A DNA stretch of 64,000 nt from Stropharia rugosoannulata (GCA_028532985.1 JANCIK010000003.1:4164001-4228000), one strand, 5' to 3'; numbered from the stretch's first letter, positions 11,702-23,736 are shown. The notes: a model not told the origin generated them from the sequence alone. Numbers and translations are program-made.

Positions 11702-12887
11702 ATGGACGCCACCTTTAATGCATTCTTTTTCTCTATTCTTCTTAGCGGTAAGATTTACAATGGTAATACACACATCGACATTCGAATTACATATACATAT
11801 AGGAGCATATGCTTGTATATTTCTAGGAACACTGTACTTATACAGTAAGTTATACCACATGGATAACCTTTCTGTGCTATAATGACAAACGTTCATAGTA
11901 ACCCGTACCAAGAAGAAAAGCATTTTTATACTTTCCACAATGACTGCTCTTTTTGTTTCGTACAATGTCCAGACCGCTGTAACATGGTACTTTCCTCTCT
12001 CGATAACTGCTTCTTTTACGAGTAGCTTTAAGGAGTCACGGTTGCCAGGTATGTATCCTGAGACCAACTATACAGAAAACTGATTCAAAATAGCAATATC
12101 TCCACAAGCATTATTGTTGACAAATAATGCCACTCTCATGACGACTACGTCTTTGGCTGACCTGTTGATGGTAAGCTTCACATTCTGACATGTAAATTTA
12201 TATTTTTCATAGAAGCAAAGATATGGCGATGTTATCGCGTATGGAATTCTTCGGTCCGTGTTATAGCCATACCGTGTATTCTACTTGTTTTGGATATAGG
12301 TGCGTGTACACCTGTCATTATACTATGTCTGCAGTTATATATCATAGGTGAAATTCTGCGTAGCTCTGATGTCCAGCGCGATTGGTATCTTTGTGGTCAA
12401 TCACGACGTATCCTCGCAAACCAACTTAACCATAATCACACTTTCCGTCTACTTAACGTCTGCAACAACTGCAATGGCAGCAACACTGATCATTTATCGC
12501 ATCATCTCACTTTCCTGGGGCACTCATTCCACGTGGAACAAAAAGCGCTTTTTCTATATTGTTGAGCTTCTAGTACAATCTGCGGGTGTTTACGCAGCTA
12601 GCGCAATTGCGTATGGATCGTCTTTGTTATCAGATAATGAGCTCCACAAGGGCAACCTACATTCCAGCACAGCGCTAGGTGCCAGTGGTACCTCACAGTA
12701 CTTGAATGTCGTCTTCTTCTTCCTTGCGGTGAGTTATGGTCTGAATTATTTACAATTTTTTATATTGATTATGCCCGAGTAGGGTGTCGCTCCTACCATT
12801 ATGGTAGCTCGCGTCGCGCTAGTGGCTAACAACCCTGTCAGTATCACAATTCCTATGCGAGAGTCCGATGGTTCATCAGACAATTAA
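11702..12887 (+). CDS. seven-helix membrane protein, paralog A
   Basis: Exons are 11702..11747, 11803..11844, 11899..12048, 12094..12170, 12221..12299, 12364..12728 and 12783..12887, giving 287 residues. It belongs to a membrane-protein family common in Agaricomycetes with no known function. Seven hydrophobic segments are visible. The family marks are a WRCY block after helix 3, LIIYRI after helix 5, and an APTIMVAR block in the last exon. The 42-base second exon is shared by all five paralogs. The fifth exon runs four bases past the site used by the others, and the next acceptor (12363) restores the frame. The upstream acceptor at 12347 would break it. A PPxY gene lies 2.5 kb downstream on the same strand. 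Confidence 0.75.
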
Positions 12888-13014
12888 ATGATATTGTGTG
12901 TTTACCAACGAGAACGTCGGCGTGATCACTATTGACGTGAATGTACAAACAACTGATGTGGGGATTTGGGAAATACAGTCGTACTGTAGGTTTACCGCTA
13001 CCACCTAATTAGGA

Positions 13015-13365
13015 CTAAAGCTAAAGAGGTCAAGTTGTTCTTGTATCACCAGCCTATACTGAATCGTGACTGGACAGTTGATTCCTAACTGTACATATTA
13101 AAAGCGTGCCGGTATAGTCCTATAACTTGAAAATACATCTCAGACCGGATCAGCGCTGAACTCTAACATATAACGCTGTCCACATATCTACTGTCGGCTT
13201 TATACAGGGGCCTGAAGTCCGTATCGAGCTGCGCCCATAGAGAGCCCGGTCATCGGTCTGGGAACAACAGGCGGGCATGGGGTCATCATACGGATTGGGG
13301 GTGACGTAGTTATGATGCTGCTGGATGTAAAGACAACTGTCAGCATCGTCATCATGTCCTTATCT
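13015..13365 (+). pseudogene. 3' relic of a PPxY membrane-protein gene
   Basis: This stretch matches 16905-17255, the last codons and 3' flank of the intact PPxY gene, base for base over most of its length. The protein end is broken: the sequence corresponding to the PPAY motif is changed and no upstream coding part is present. It is a detached 3' end left by an older duplication. Confidence 0.65.
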
Positions 13366-14371
13366 CCGATGAATAGTCAGGAGCGTTCACGTCCAAGGGT
13401 CCCTGCACCCATCCTACCATCATACACATTACTAGAAGGGCGGGCCAGATGAAATTTCTTCAGGTAACAGATAGAGAGGCCCGTCAAGTTGATCTTGAGT
13501 TAATGCGGCTCGTTATCATCAGGCGGCTCACTTTATTTGAATACCGCCCGACCGGAGTTTGCACCCCATGCGATGGCCCTGCTGTAGTGCCGTTGTCTCT
13601 TACAAACGGCGTTGCATGATTCCCTGTCGTATCTTTGAACGCGCCTACAAGCGCGCAGTGCAGTTCACTGTGCAAGTTTTGAATTGAACATTTGAACATA
13701 TATTTTTAAGGCGTGTGAAGATATATTCCCCTACATACGTGCGCTTTACTCCCTTAAAACCACTCAACGGCGACCGAACCAGTCGCCGCTCGTGCACAAA
13801 CTGCTTACCCTTCACCAATACATAGGTTACTATCAGGAAGTTGTCCGTTTAGTTTAAACAGGACACATGAACACCTATGTTCCTTTATACGGAAACCATG
13901 GAAGGATTATATAACTTTTTCTATAGAAATTTCTTGTGCTTCTATTGTACTTGTTGAGTTTAATGCTTATCCATGTTTCCAGAAACAGAAATACCGACCA
14001 AAACAGGAAACTAAATGGATAACTTACTGATTGGCACTACTGAACTATTTCAAAACGAGGGTAAAATTTAATAAATATGAATCAAAGCTTTGTAATTATA
14101 TGGCTATTGGTATAAATAGCTCGAAACCAGTAGATGCATCTCAAAAAATTGCCGACGCTACGTGGCTACGTATTCCGAGGATGTCTTCTACATTACGGAA
14201 AATGTATTAAAAAATTAAATATGTATGATACTAGTAGCAAGTATCTCTACACAGTGGTAAAGACACTCGGGGATGTAAAGAACAATTCTACTAAAGATCA
14301 GCGACTTCTACCACCTCTCACACCGTGCATCACCTTCCCTTCCAGTTTTCACAAATAACCATCCTCTGTTA
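13366..14371. other. no gene recognised
   Basis: This AT-rich stretch lies between two gene relics. The last 100 bases or so resemble sequence upstream of the PPxY gene at 47.4 kb (a CTTCTACCACCTCTCACACC-like block near 14308 and its counterpart near 47033), so the relic's 5' flank was duplicated too. Confidence 0.35.
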
Positions 14372-14763
14372 ATGTCTGTTAATGTTATCGCCAACAAGAT
14401 TAATCCCTGTATTATGTGTAGCTCACGAGATTCACCGACCAATGTCTCTTGGGCCAGTGAACACAAACAGTTCTTTTTGATGGCACAGGCTCCTCCGATC
14501 CAACCCCTGCAATGGATCTACTCAGGTTTTACTTAGTTGATCAAATCCTAATGGATACGTTGACAGTACAGGAGAGACCCGAATCTTCAATTTCGGAGAT
14601 ATGCTCTCAAGACGAACTTAGCATTGACTCAAATCATACCTTGACCTTCTTTTTTGATAGATCGTTCGGGGATACTGTCTTCTTCGACTTCCTAGAACAT
14701 TATCCTGCAACAATCAGCAACAAACAGATTTATGCATACGTTTCTATCAGCCTTGAAGCTTGA
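14372..14763 (+). pseudogene. 5' and middle relic of a PPxY membrane-protein gene
   Basis: The frame from ATG 14372 begins MSVNVIANKINP, clearly related to MSVTVIVDDTDP at the start of the gene at 47416. The exon 1 end and intron 1 are lost. An exon 2-like part follows in two different frames: QPLQWIYS, then from about 14515 YLVDQILMDTLTVQ, SNHTLTF and FFDFLEHYP. It stops where the other copies continue for another third of exon 2. Frameshift and truncation make a working protein unlikely. Confidence 0.65.
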
Positions 14764-15397
14764 AGCTTGATGATCTGTCGATCAGTTTCTATGATTTTTG
14801 AGATTAGTTCCGATGCAAGTGATAGTCCTACTCTACTTTTCTGAGACCTTCAGCTCTGACTAGGCAGTGCTTATATCAGCCCTAGACTGCGTCCTGCAGA
14901 CATTCGCCATCCAGCTGAGTATATGATACTTAACTGCAGCGAATGCCTTTTTTCGCGCACCTGACCTCCTAACTTCTTCATTATACTTGACAATATGACC
15001 CCCTCTCCTTGCTCCAATGCTACCACAATCCTGTTCTATATCGCGCTCCCTCACCTGTCGCGTTCCTCATACCCCTTTTTCACTCTAACATAACTAGGTT
15101 TCTTTTTCTAGATGCCAAATGTAGGCTACTTCCACATGAACCATCATTTGGTGATGGATCTGTAGTATGATTTCTCTGCATCATTTGGATAGAAATCCCG
15201 ATTCCGGGCAGCCCATGAATCAATATCAAAGAAAGAAAATTAAGACATGCGTGTCAATGATGATCTGCATGTAAATGTCAATTGAATTGTGATCATCTGT
15301 TCTCAGGATTATAGTATTTTATAACAAAAGTATATAAAATATCGTATCACTAACTTAATAAATGTAACTTCGCTTTCCTTTCACACTACCACTGTCA
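14764..15397. other. no gene recognised
   Basis: AT-rich upstream region of the intact PPxY gene. I see only short frames and no confident promoter element. Confidence 0.4.
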
Positions 15398-16954
15398 ATG
15401 TCTATTACTGTGGTTGTCGACGATGCTGACCCGGGTATACATTATATTGTCCCAGGTCAATCGAATGATATCCCATCGCCCAGTGTCACCAACACTTCGT
15501 TACTGGAGAAAGCAATTGGAAATACTTTGCACAATATGTCGGACGGGGCTGGTCAATTTTCCTATCATTTCACAGGTACTTTATTAATTAAAGAGTTTGT
15601 GTGTTAGTGTGTGATTGTGAATAATCCCCAATAGGAACTTATGTCGCAATCTATGCTGTACTGTTGCCAGGCCCTGCTCCCAACGAAACTCTTTCCAGCT
15701 TCTGCTCAATTGACGGAAATCCTTCTGATCCAGTGGAAATACAGGAACGAGTGGACATTTCAATTGTCAGAATATGTTTTCAAGACGGACTCAGTGTTAG
15801 TTCAGTTCATGAGTTAAACTTCGATTACTTTTCACACGAGAATGTCATTGTCCTCTTTGACTTCATTGAGTATCTTCCCTCGGCCACCAACAGTGTGCAA
15901 CTGTATCCCTATGTTTCCATCGAAGCGGATGACCCGACTATCACTTATAATGGTACATGGACGACTTCTGACAGTAACGATGGTTCCCTCTTAACGTCCA
16001 TTCTTGGTTTAAACAGCTCTGTCATTTACACTTTCTATGGTATTTATTTTATATCTCATATTGGGCCTCTACCTAATTGAAGACTGTGCAGGTTCCGCTA
16101 TTGTTGCCGTTGGTGGTTTAATAAATCAAGTATCCTCCGCCACCGGAATCTACTCAATTGATTCGCAACCACAATTAACATTCCACATTGGGCAAACAAC
16201 AAAAGATAATCGCATGGATATTGTGGTAAATTCGGGAATAATTTTATTTAACATTTCAAATCTTGATCCTACGCAGCCGCATACACTTTTGATCCCCGGG
16301 CCATTTACGTCTAACACTACTACCTTCATTAATTGGGGAATACAGACCTTCATTGTCACAAACACCACCTTGTCCCCATCCAATCGCACCACAACGACCT
16401 CGACTTCTCCCCAAATAGAATCAGCGACAACAACAGCCTTGAATTCCCCAACCTCAATTGAAGGCAGCATTTCCGCACACAAAAAGAATCATACTCTAGT
16501 GATTGCCGTTCCGGTCGTTGTTGCATTGATCATTATCTCTGCTTTATTAGTCTGGAAATATTTCTACATGAAGAGAAGGCACCACATGGGACAACATTCT
16601 CCATCTCTGCTAATGGAGTCCACCCCGGTCCCATTTCAGCATACCGTTGTCTCAGCAGTTACAGGTGCAGAAATTAAGACTCGGAGACGGCCAGCACTTA
16701 GGACCAACAAACCCGGCAACTTGAGTATTCCACTACTGGACAGTACGTCAAATGGACAATCAAATGCGCAACAACTTGAAGTCCCATACACTGCGTCGTT
16801 GGAACAACCAGACTCGGACCGTGCTAACGTGTCTGACCCCCATCGTGGTGTGATACGTGTACAAGAAGAAGACAGCGGCATTCGGGGGGTCGAAGTACCT
16901 GAGATTAAAGAAGATCAAGTTGTTTTTGTACCACCAGCCTATACTGAATCGTGA
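15398..16954 (+). CDS. single-pass membrane protein with C-terminal PPxY, paralog A
   Basis: Exons are 15398..15575, 15635..16039 and 16092..16954, giving 481 residues. The N-terminal half is an extracellular beta-rich ectodomain beginning with a VDDADP block and carrying many N-glycosylation sites. It resembles the jelly-roll-like ectodomains common in Agaricomycete membrane proteins. A Ser/Thr-rich stalk precedes one helix (around VIAVPVVVALIIISALLVW) and a basic stop-transfer KRRHH. The cytosolic tail holds EIKTRRRPALR, a DSGIRGVEVPE block and ends VPPAYTES. PPAY is a PPxY motif, which in known fungal adaptors binds the WW domains of Rsp5/Nedd4 ubiquitin ligases. No N-terminal signal peptide is obvious, so the helix may act as signal anchor. 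Function is unknown. Confidence 0.85.
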
Positions 16955-17600
16955 CTGGAGAGTTGATACCTAACTGTACATATTAAAAGTGTGCCGGTAT
17001 AGTCCTATAGCTTGAAAATACATCTCAGACCGGATCAGCGCTGGACTCTGACATATAACACTGTCTACATATCTACTGTTGGCTTTACACAGGGGCCTGA
17101 AGTCCGTATCGAGCTCCGCCCATAGAGAGCCCGGTCATCGGTCTAGGAACAACAGGCGGGTATGGGGTCCTCATATGGATTGGGGGTGACGTAGTTATGA
17201 TGCTGCTGGATGTAAAGACAACTTTCAATATCGTCATCATGCATGATGATCAGCATCGGCAGCGCAACGGGTTCATCTTCACCGTTTATACACAATCTGA
17301 TCATCATACAGAAAGAGATGCAAAGATACTGATCTGATTTACAACCAGTGCCACCTCCCAGCAGAACCAGCAGTAGCGCTCTGGCTCGCACTCCGGGTTA
17401 TGCAGTTGATTTCCGTACTTAGTTGACCCTCAGAATGCATCCCACTGTGCACATGTTCCGATCTGTAACATTCAATCTCCTGGCTGAGAGGACACGTCTT
17501 GACAGTGCGCTGATTCCATCCACCTGCGCGACCCAGGCGCCGCTCCAGCGCTGACGCTGTCCCAAGCTCTGATACATTTATTGGCCAGGATAGCGTGGAG
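16955..17600. other. 3' flank of PPxY gene
   Basis: Up to about 17255 this matches 13065-13365, and the first 100 bases also match the flank of the gene ending at 48929 (CTCAGACCGGATCAGC block). No gene is seen in the rest. Confidence 0.5.
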
Positions 17601-17619
17601 GCGTTGTGCGGCAGACGCG

Positions 17620-18560
17620 CTCACGCCCGCGACGACCCGGGGGCCGTCTTGCGTGTCGACAGGCTCCTCGCAAGACAGCCGTGCCGTGGCATACGGTCAA
17701 GCATGAAATCTAGACCGTGCGAGTCGATATGTATGTGATGCAGATCATTACTATAAACAGGCCGCAATCCTCTGTTCTTACGGGGAGGTGGCAGAGCCAA
17801 GGCAGAGCGGGGAACTGCGTGGAAATTACGGCGCGGTAGGGAAAGCGGCTGGATCGGCCACAACACTTTCGGAAGAACTCGGGCCGATGCGGCGTTGCTG
17901 TCTGGCGTGCTCGGCCGGCTGTAGCTGCTGCTGTGTCTTCGGGACTGGTCGGCTCTGTCTTGATATTTGTCGGTGGGACAGAGACAGGCTCATCAAGGTA
18001 ACACGATGCTGTAATTGACATGCCAGAGCATCCCGTTCGCAAGGGATATGGGTGAGTGCCCGTGGTGATGGCGGACGGCTTGTTGTAAATTTGTCGTGCG
18101 GTGGACGTGGACGTGTGGAGGGGAACGGGTCTGGTACGGAGACTAACCGGAAATAAATAAAGTCAGGAGGCGCTTCTCGCTCGCCTGAGACGCAACAAAG
18201 TGCGCGGCGTCTCTATACAGAGAGAGGTGCAGGCGCATAAACAGAACAACTGCACACCATCATTCCGCTCCCGCCGCGCCGTCCTCTATACCCGGACGCA
18301 GCAGCCTCGCACCTCTTCATTTCTGTTTGCATATTGCGCCCCTGTCGTCTTCCCTTCGTTCATTGCCCTCAGGGGCCCCATTGAAATACACGAAGTGTTC
18401 AATGCATTGTTTGCATAGTGACTCAGATATGTGCAGAGAGGATGCCCCGGTGTTTCCTCTTCATGTTCCCGTGTCAGTACCTCAAGCTCCAGATGCAATG
18501 CTCAGTTGGCACGAACACAGTTCCATGCAACACGCAGTGATCTGATGTCTACCACTCGGC
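17620..18560 (+). repeat. dispersed modular repeat, copy R1
   Basis: This holds module a (17845-17960, around CTCGGGCCGA) and module b (18290-18505, around ATGTGCAGAGAGGATGCCC). Both are shared in the same order with 25445-25970. No open frame is conserved between copies. Confidence 0.6.
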
Positions 18561-18983
18561 GCTCTCTGCACTGCCCTATAAATAATAGCAGGCCTCGGCA
18601 TCATGGCTTCATTAATTTAGAAACCGTACAATTGACTATTTATACTCTACAAATACACCGCCCGCCGCCGTATCAATGCTGTAAAGCGGGTTCATCTGGT
18701 ACACAAACTCTGTGCAATCCTGCGAGCACAGTCCAGTAAATCTTGACAGCATCCCAAGCGTCTTACGTATGCTTAACGCATGCCCATTGCATACTGCATT
18801 TTAAAGCAGGTCAACCTTACTATCTACGTTTAAACCTTCTCACGTTTTTACTGACCCCCAGCACTGCCATTGGGCAGTGTATGTCTACGAGCCTTAGATC
18901 GCACTGCAATGCAGATAGCATACGAAAGATAGGGAAATTTTAAGCCAACCGAGTATGACAGTGACACCTATTCAGAGAACGAA

Positions 18984-18991
18984 TATAAAAG
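18984..18991 (+). promoter_or_regulatory. TATA box of small lysine-rich gene
   Basis: TATAAAAG lies 78 bases before the ATG at 19062, a typical distance for the compact genes of this window. Confidence 0.55.
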
Positions 18992-19061
18992 GGCGGACAT
19001 TAACGTCAATATATCGACACATACTACCCAACGGATAAAACAGTCAGATTTAATTTCAAAT

Positions 19062-19512
19062 ATGTATTATATTGTACGACATGCAACCCCACCGTCTACT
19101 GAGCTTGGACCATCGTATGATTACGATCGTCTTATGCGCTGGCCTGGTGGTATTTTCCAGGGAGGAACCACGGAAGATAAAGATGAACTCACCAGGTAAT
19201 GTAACTTTCTAATGATACATCCCTACCACATTTTTCATTGTCTTGTTATTGTTATTTAGCCCAATGAAAGAAGACATACAGCAGAACGACATTGAGAAAG
19301 ATATATTAGCTGAAAGCAAGGTAAAGTAATACGACTTTCGATAATACTGCAATCCATAGCAATAATGTATTCTAAACAAGCAATCCAAGAGCGGAGCAAA
19401 GACTACGAAAACAAAGAAACAGAAGACAAATAGAAAAAAGAAACAGAAAAAGGACACCAAAACCAACAAGGAATATCCCACCAGTCATAGTAATACAGTA
19501 GCCATAGGTTAG
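19062..19512 (+). CDS. hypothetical small protein with lysine-rich tail
   Basis: Proposed exons are 19062..19195, 19260..19320 and 19381..19512, giving 108 residues. Intron 1 has GTAATG and TTTAG ends. Intron 2 has GTAAAG and ACAAG ends. Frame continuity across both, plus the TATA box upstream, is the evidence. The first 44 residues are mixed and contain RWPGGIFQGG. The middle is acidic and helical. The last 40 residues are dominated by Lys, Thr and Gln (for example KTKKQKTNRKKKQKK), which would suit a nuclear or nucleic-acid-binding role. I do not recognise the family. If intron 2 is not spliced, the protein ends at 19329 with 67 residues. Confidence 0.4.
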
Positions 19513-20181
19513 CGTACCAATTACCACGATTGGCAACATACTTCGAAACCCGCCCGAGCTGGTTAATATCTGTTCCGCTTTGCCGTGCTTTGTCAAGTCA
19601 TGCAGGGAGTACAACTAATATATGTTACATTCTATATATTTAAATGCGGGCCTGCCCTGGCAATCTGGATGGGACGGGTCTCTACATCGCCTGGATAGTA
19701 ATGAGCTCGCACTACCATTTGTGTATGCACCCACGACCATCGTCCCAGTGGTCTATGTCTCGACGCTGAAAGGTCACCCATAATTTATATACTCAGTCGT
19801 TTCTGCCCCTCCTCCCTCTCCATGATGCCCGACATTCGATTATCTTCAGTTATATCCTTATATCCAACTATTCGAGTCATAGTGTTCCCCATTGGCTCAC
19901 GTCTTGTGCTTGGTCATAAACGAAATTGTGGCAACAAGCGTGGGAATGTGTGAACACACGGACCTAAGCGGTCAGAGCTTTGGTGCATTAACGGCCACTT
20001 GTCGGGGGTGTACCATGTTGGACAGATTTTTGTGGCCATGTTTCCTTATGTGTCGATTCCTTTGCAATTGGCATCCCACGTTTCGCCGACTTGGTCATTA
20101 TTAAATGTACATATATGTCATTCTCCTTGTTACGATCCCCCAGTGTATCTTCTCACCAGCTTATATACTGCGATTTTTGAG
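19513..20181. other. no gene recognised
   Basis: Intergenic sequence between the small lysine-rich gene and the BTB gene. I see no supported frame. Confidence 0.4.
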
Positions 20182-20190
20182 TATATAAAG
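20182..20190 (+). promoter_or_regulatory. TATA box of BTB gene
   Basis: TATATAAAG lies 60 bases before the ATG at 20242. Confidence 0.55.
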
Positions 20191-20241
20191 GATGTCTCAA
20201 CTGTGTCAGATGAGTAGAAGAATGTATCCTCTGCACGCAAC

Positions 20242-21186
20242 ATGTACCAAGAATCCATCCGAGCCTCCTCCAAGGAGGAAAACGTTACTTACTTGGTGAT
20301 GGAGTACATTCATATCGGAGTACGTATTTGTGACCATTATCTCACTGTATTAACATAATAATAATATCATTATCTAATTCGTCAGGTCGGGAACACAGTG
20401 TTCAGCGCCCCAAAAATGTACTTTACGGATGAGGGATCTAAATTTATGGAGATGTATATCCTTCGTCAGAATGAGGGGTCTCTGACCGGGGATGAAGGGA
20501 GCAGCGAGGACAATCCGCTTCGTGTCCACGGTGTATCACCTACCCAGTTCATGGCGCTTATACGCGCAATACACGATTAGTACGCATCTCTTGCGCTCAT
20601 CCCGAGCAGTCCACCGACTAATGAGCTTTTTGAATGAAGTCCTGCAAACAAATTGAAGTACGAGGAATGGGCTTTAGCGTTACATCTCACTGATATGTGG
20701 CACATACGCAAGGTACCGTTTACCTTTCCCACGGTCGTCGCGCCTATTTCGCACCATTTACAATTATGCAACTCAGATCCGGACACACGCTATTGAGTGT
20801 ATGTCACCCACCGTTGACACGCTCGACGCGAGCACGCAGATCCTGCTGGGCCAACGATACGGGGTTGCTGCGTGGCTCGTGAAAGGCTGCACTTCTCTTG
20901 CTGAAAAAGAAGACACACCGGATATTATGAAGTTGCTCGAAGAAGGCCTGGACTCGCTGACTGTACTGCGCATATTTTATCTGCGAGAGACTGCGAGGAA
21001 GAAGGAGTGCCCGGATAAGAAATACCCGGATAATGGGAAGGTTAGCAGTAGTGTTAAGACGAGGATTTGTGAGGAGATAGAGAGTGTGTTTGAGAGTGAT
21101 TTGGAGGCGTGCAGGCGTCGTGATGTATGTCGTTTCATTTTAATTCTTGCTCTGGTTGTCTAACATCTTTGCATGAGCAGGAGTGA
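20242..21186 (+). CDS. BTB/POZ domain protein
   Basis: Exons are 20242..20319, 20386..20579, 20640..20712, 20777..21124 and 21181..21186, giving 232 residues. The BTB fold covers roughly residues 18-115: GNTVFSAPKMYF, then EGSSEDNPLRVHGVSPTQF, then YEEWALALHLTDMW. The C-terminal half holds IRTHAIECMSPTVDTLD and LLGQRYGVAAWL, as in the large Agaricomycete BTB family. Such domains dimerise and often link substrates to cullin-3 ligases, though this fungal subgroup is uncharacterised. Read straight through, the gene has stops at 20578 and 20632. An intron at 20580..20639, with a GTACGC donor and an ACTAATG branch site, removes both and keeps the frame. The last exon is only six bases (one Glu codon and the stop). 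Confidence 0.7.
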
Positions 21187-21780
21187 GCATCATCTCATAT
21201 AGATATGAGTTGCGGATGCACAGTGAATGTTTCCGGGACGAAGTATGAACGAGATATGGGCCCAACGGAATCATTATGATTATAAATTCGAGGAATGTGT
21301 ACCTACGTTAAGAAAGGGTCAAGATGTTGTATTGACTCGTAGTATATGCGAATTCTGAAACTGTCTTCAATACTTTGAACGTGACTTCTATAATCTAAAC
21401 CCTGGAGCGTATGCTGGCGCTTTCTGAACGGTGGTTAATGGATATTGGTGTCCCATATGTCAGTGGTTTGTTGTATTCTGACACGTTAGCAAGTAAGTCG
21501 GCGAAGGGCAAGTTTACAGAGAGCAGAAAAATCAATTTTGGTGTGTCCCACAGCCATGGAAACCCAGACGTCTGTCTTCAGTATAAATCTGTGAGGCGCA
21601 TCACCTAACAAGTCCAGTGACGTATAAAGTCGCAGAAAGGATTGCGTTATGTAGCATCTCATGAATGAGCCCTGAAACTGTCGGTCACTTCTCATTTCGC
21701 AGTAGGTTATTGCCCTAACTTGATATAATTAATATTTGACGCATCTGCGCGTCTGCGTCTGGTCCTGCCACTGAGAAAAC
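21187..21780. other. no gene recognised
   Basis: The segment around 21680-21740 (CACTTCTCATTTCGC) recurs near 26745 and seems to be an edge of the dispersed repeat. Otherwise I see nothing here. Confidence 0.35.
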
Positions 21781-22850
21781 ACTATAAAGACGAGAAGGAG
21801 CTGTGTGTACAGTATCTCGCCGGTGAGCAGGTCCTGTACCCTGCATATGCGTTCGAGATACTTATGCCCTTGCGTAAGGCCCGTGTCACGCACTGGTCCT
21901 GCTCATTACCTATTCCAAGCGTGCGAATGTCTACTCCCACGCCTGTTGAATGCAAGCAACCCAGGCCCTCTGTACTCTTCGTGACGGGTATTATGTCCTA
22001 ACCTGCATTACCGATCCGGGGTCATGTATGCAGCTGTGCGTTGGCCGTGTTTGATTCAGCATTGGCGGGCTAAGAGCGTAGGTGGACCGTTGCGGGATAA
22101 CACCACCCAGAGGAGGTTGGGCCTGCTCAGTAACGACGACTGCGTCGTGTGTGCTGGTCCGCGCGCGCATGGGAGGCAGGCGGGAAGCTGGAAGCCGGCG
22201 GCTGGTGGGCAGCTGGAGATACGGCTGCTGCTGCTGCTGCGGGTCCGTTCCGTTCCACTTTCCCGCGTGCTTTGGAAACTGGACAGAGGCCAGAGAATGT
22301 CTGTCGGCGGGAGAGAATCTGTAAGCTGGGCGTAGATGGGAATGGCGTGCGGGAAGAGCCAGGGCTGTGGGGTAGGTGGGCTGTGGAGACCAGGGAGGGG
22401 CAGTGGCGGTGGATGGGGACAGGGAGGATGTCACGTAAAGTGGATGTCTCGACAATGGCGACGATGCACGGGTGGCGTGTTGGTACGAAGGATATCGATG
22501 ATTAATGATTGGCGCGGGGGGATAGACCAACTCGTGTATGGACGAAGGCTCGAGGGACATGGCAGGATTAAGACATTGGGCAAGATGGGCGCTGCGGGTC
22601 CAGGAAGCGTGTGGAGGGGTGAGGAGTATGGGTCATTCTGCGACTAAGCCCATTATGATGACGAGAACGGGCAGACGGATCACGGAAGACTCAAACCGGC
22701 CCGCTAGGCAGGTCCTCATTTTAATACATCGTCGACGGTTCTGAATATCTCCGCAGCCCCAGACATCAAGAATTTGCATGCCAACCTTCTGCGCACATCG
22801 CTTGTGTTACTGAAATCCGGAGTATCGCTTGTGCAGCTGGGCGGTTATTG
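21780..22850 (+). repeat. dispersed modular repeat, copy R2
   Basis: It begins with a segment shared with 29010-29160 (TTACCTATTCCAAGCGTG). Module c (22200-22600) and module d (22640-22850) follow, the latter around TTATGATGAC and CAGGTCCTCATT. Long open frames here are low-complexity and are not kept in the other copies. Confidence 0.6.
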
Positions 22851-23736
22851 CTTGATGAATCGTCTGATTCTCTCCGTTAACCTATGCTTCATACCAGCCT
22901 GTTATGCAAATATATACCACCTATGACTGCTGAGTCCAGTATTTAGATTAATAGTAACTTACTCGGCAGCCGGCTATGACCCCCTGCGATGCATTCATTG
23001 ACGGGGGCGTTGCGGTACATAGTACGTTCCATAGAACATGATTGCCCCTCCCCATAATATTTCCATGTCTGAAATTTGCAACTCTTGCTTGTACATACAT
23101 TTTTCCCGCACATGATACCACTCCTCCCGGGGACGTGCAATCTTTCCTATAATATGAAAGGGTCGTTATATAAACTAACCATGTAAGTCTGTTATTCAAG
23201 AAATAATGCTCTTCCTCTATTCTATGCAGGTGCATGCATGTCAGTGCAGATGTCATGTCGCAGACAGGAAGCAAATCATTACATCAGTCACCGGTCACCA
23301 TTATCGATCCGACTAATGGATAGTAAACTGCTTCTGTGGCACGCATTCAAGAACCGCGTTGGCTACTTGACCAGTGTCTACCGCTGATAATGCTTCGATG
23401 CCGTAGGCGCAACATAGGATATTATCAAATCGATAGGAAATTCTATATTATTAGATTCTATTTGGCCTACACATGTAGGCCGTATACAAATATTGACGCC
23501 TCTTCTACTAAGATTCCCAGCGGAGATTAATATATTTCCCACGGCTCATAGTTCTATTCGGACGTACCCTGCTTTTGCGCTGCAATGAAATCTCGTTTAT
23601 TTGCTTGTTGGTAAATATTCCATTCAGTTTCTATTGGTTATCTATCACTTTTACAGATATGAAAGATAGCGTCAGAAAAAAATGACAATAGCGTCCACCA
23701 GGCGCAAAGAGAAGCCGGATAGATTGAGGCGAACTG
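22851..23736. other. no gene assigned
   Basis: The minus strand around 22970-23150 has a cysteine-containing frame ending at a donor-like GTAAGT, but it has no clear start or partner exon. I do not assign a gene. Confidence 0.3.

Noticed and set aside
12290..12565. Plus-strand frame overlapping seven-helix paralog A
   Set aside because: It is a shadow in another frame. The spliced family frame explains the region.
20578..20637. BTB gene as a pseudogene with two stops
   Set aside because: A single intron with good signals removes both stops and gives the family-typical spacing.
22024..22647. Several long overlapping frames rich in Gly, Arg and Trp
   Set aside because: They lie in dispersed repeat R2, occur in all frames and are not kept in other copies.
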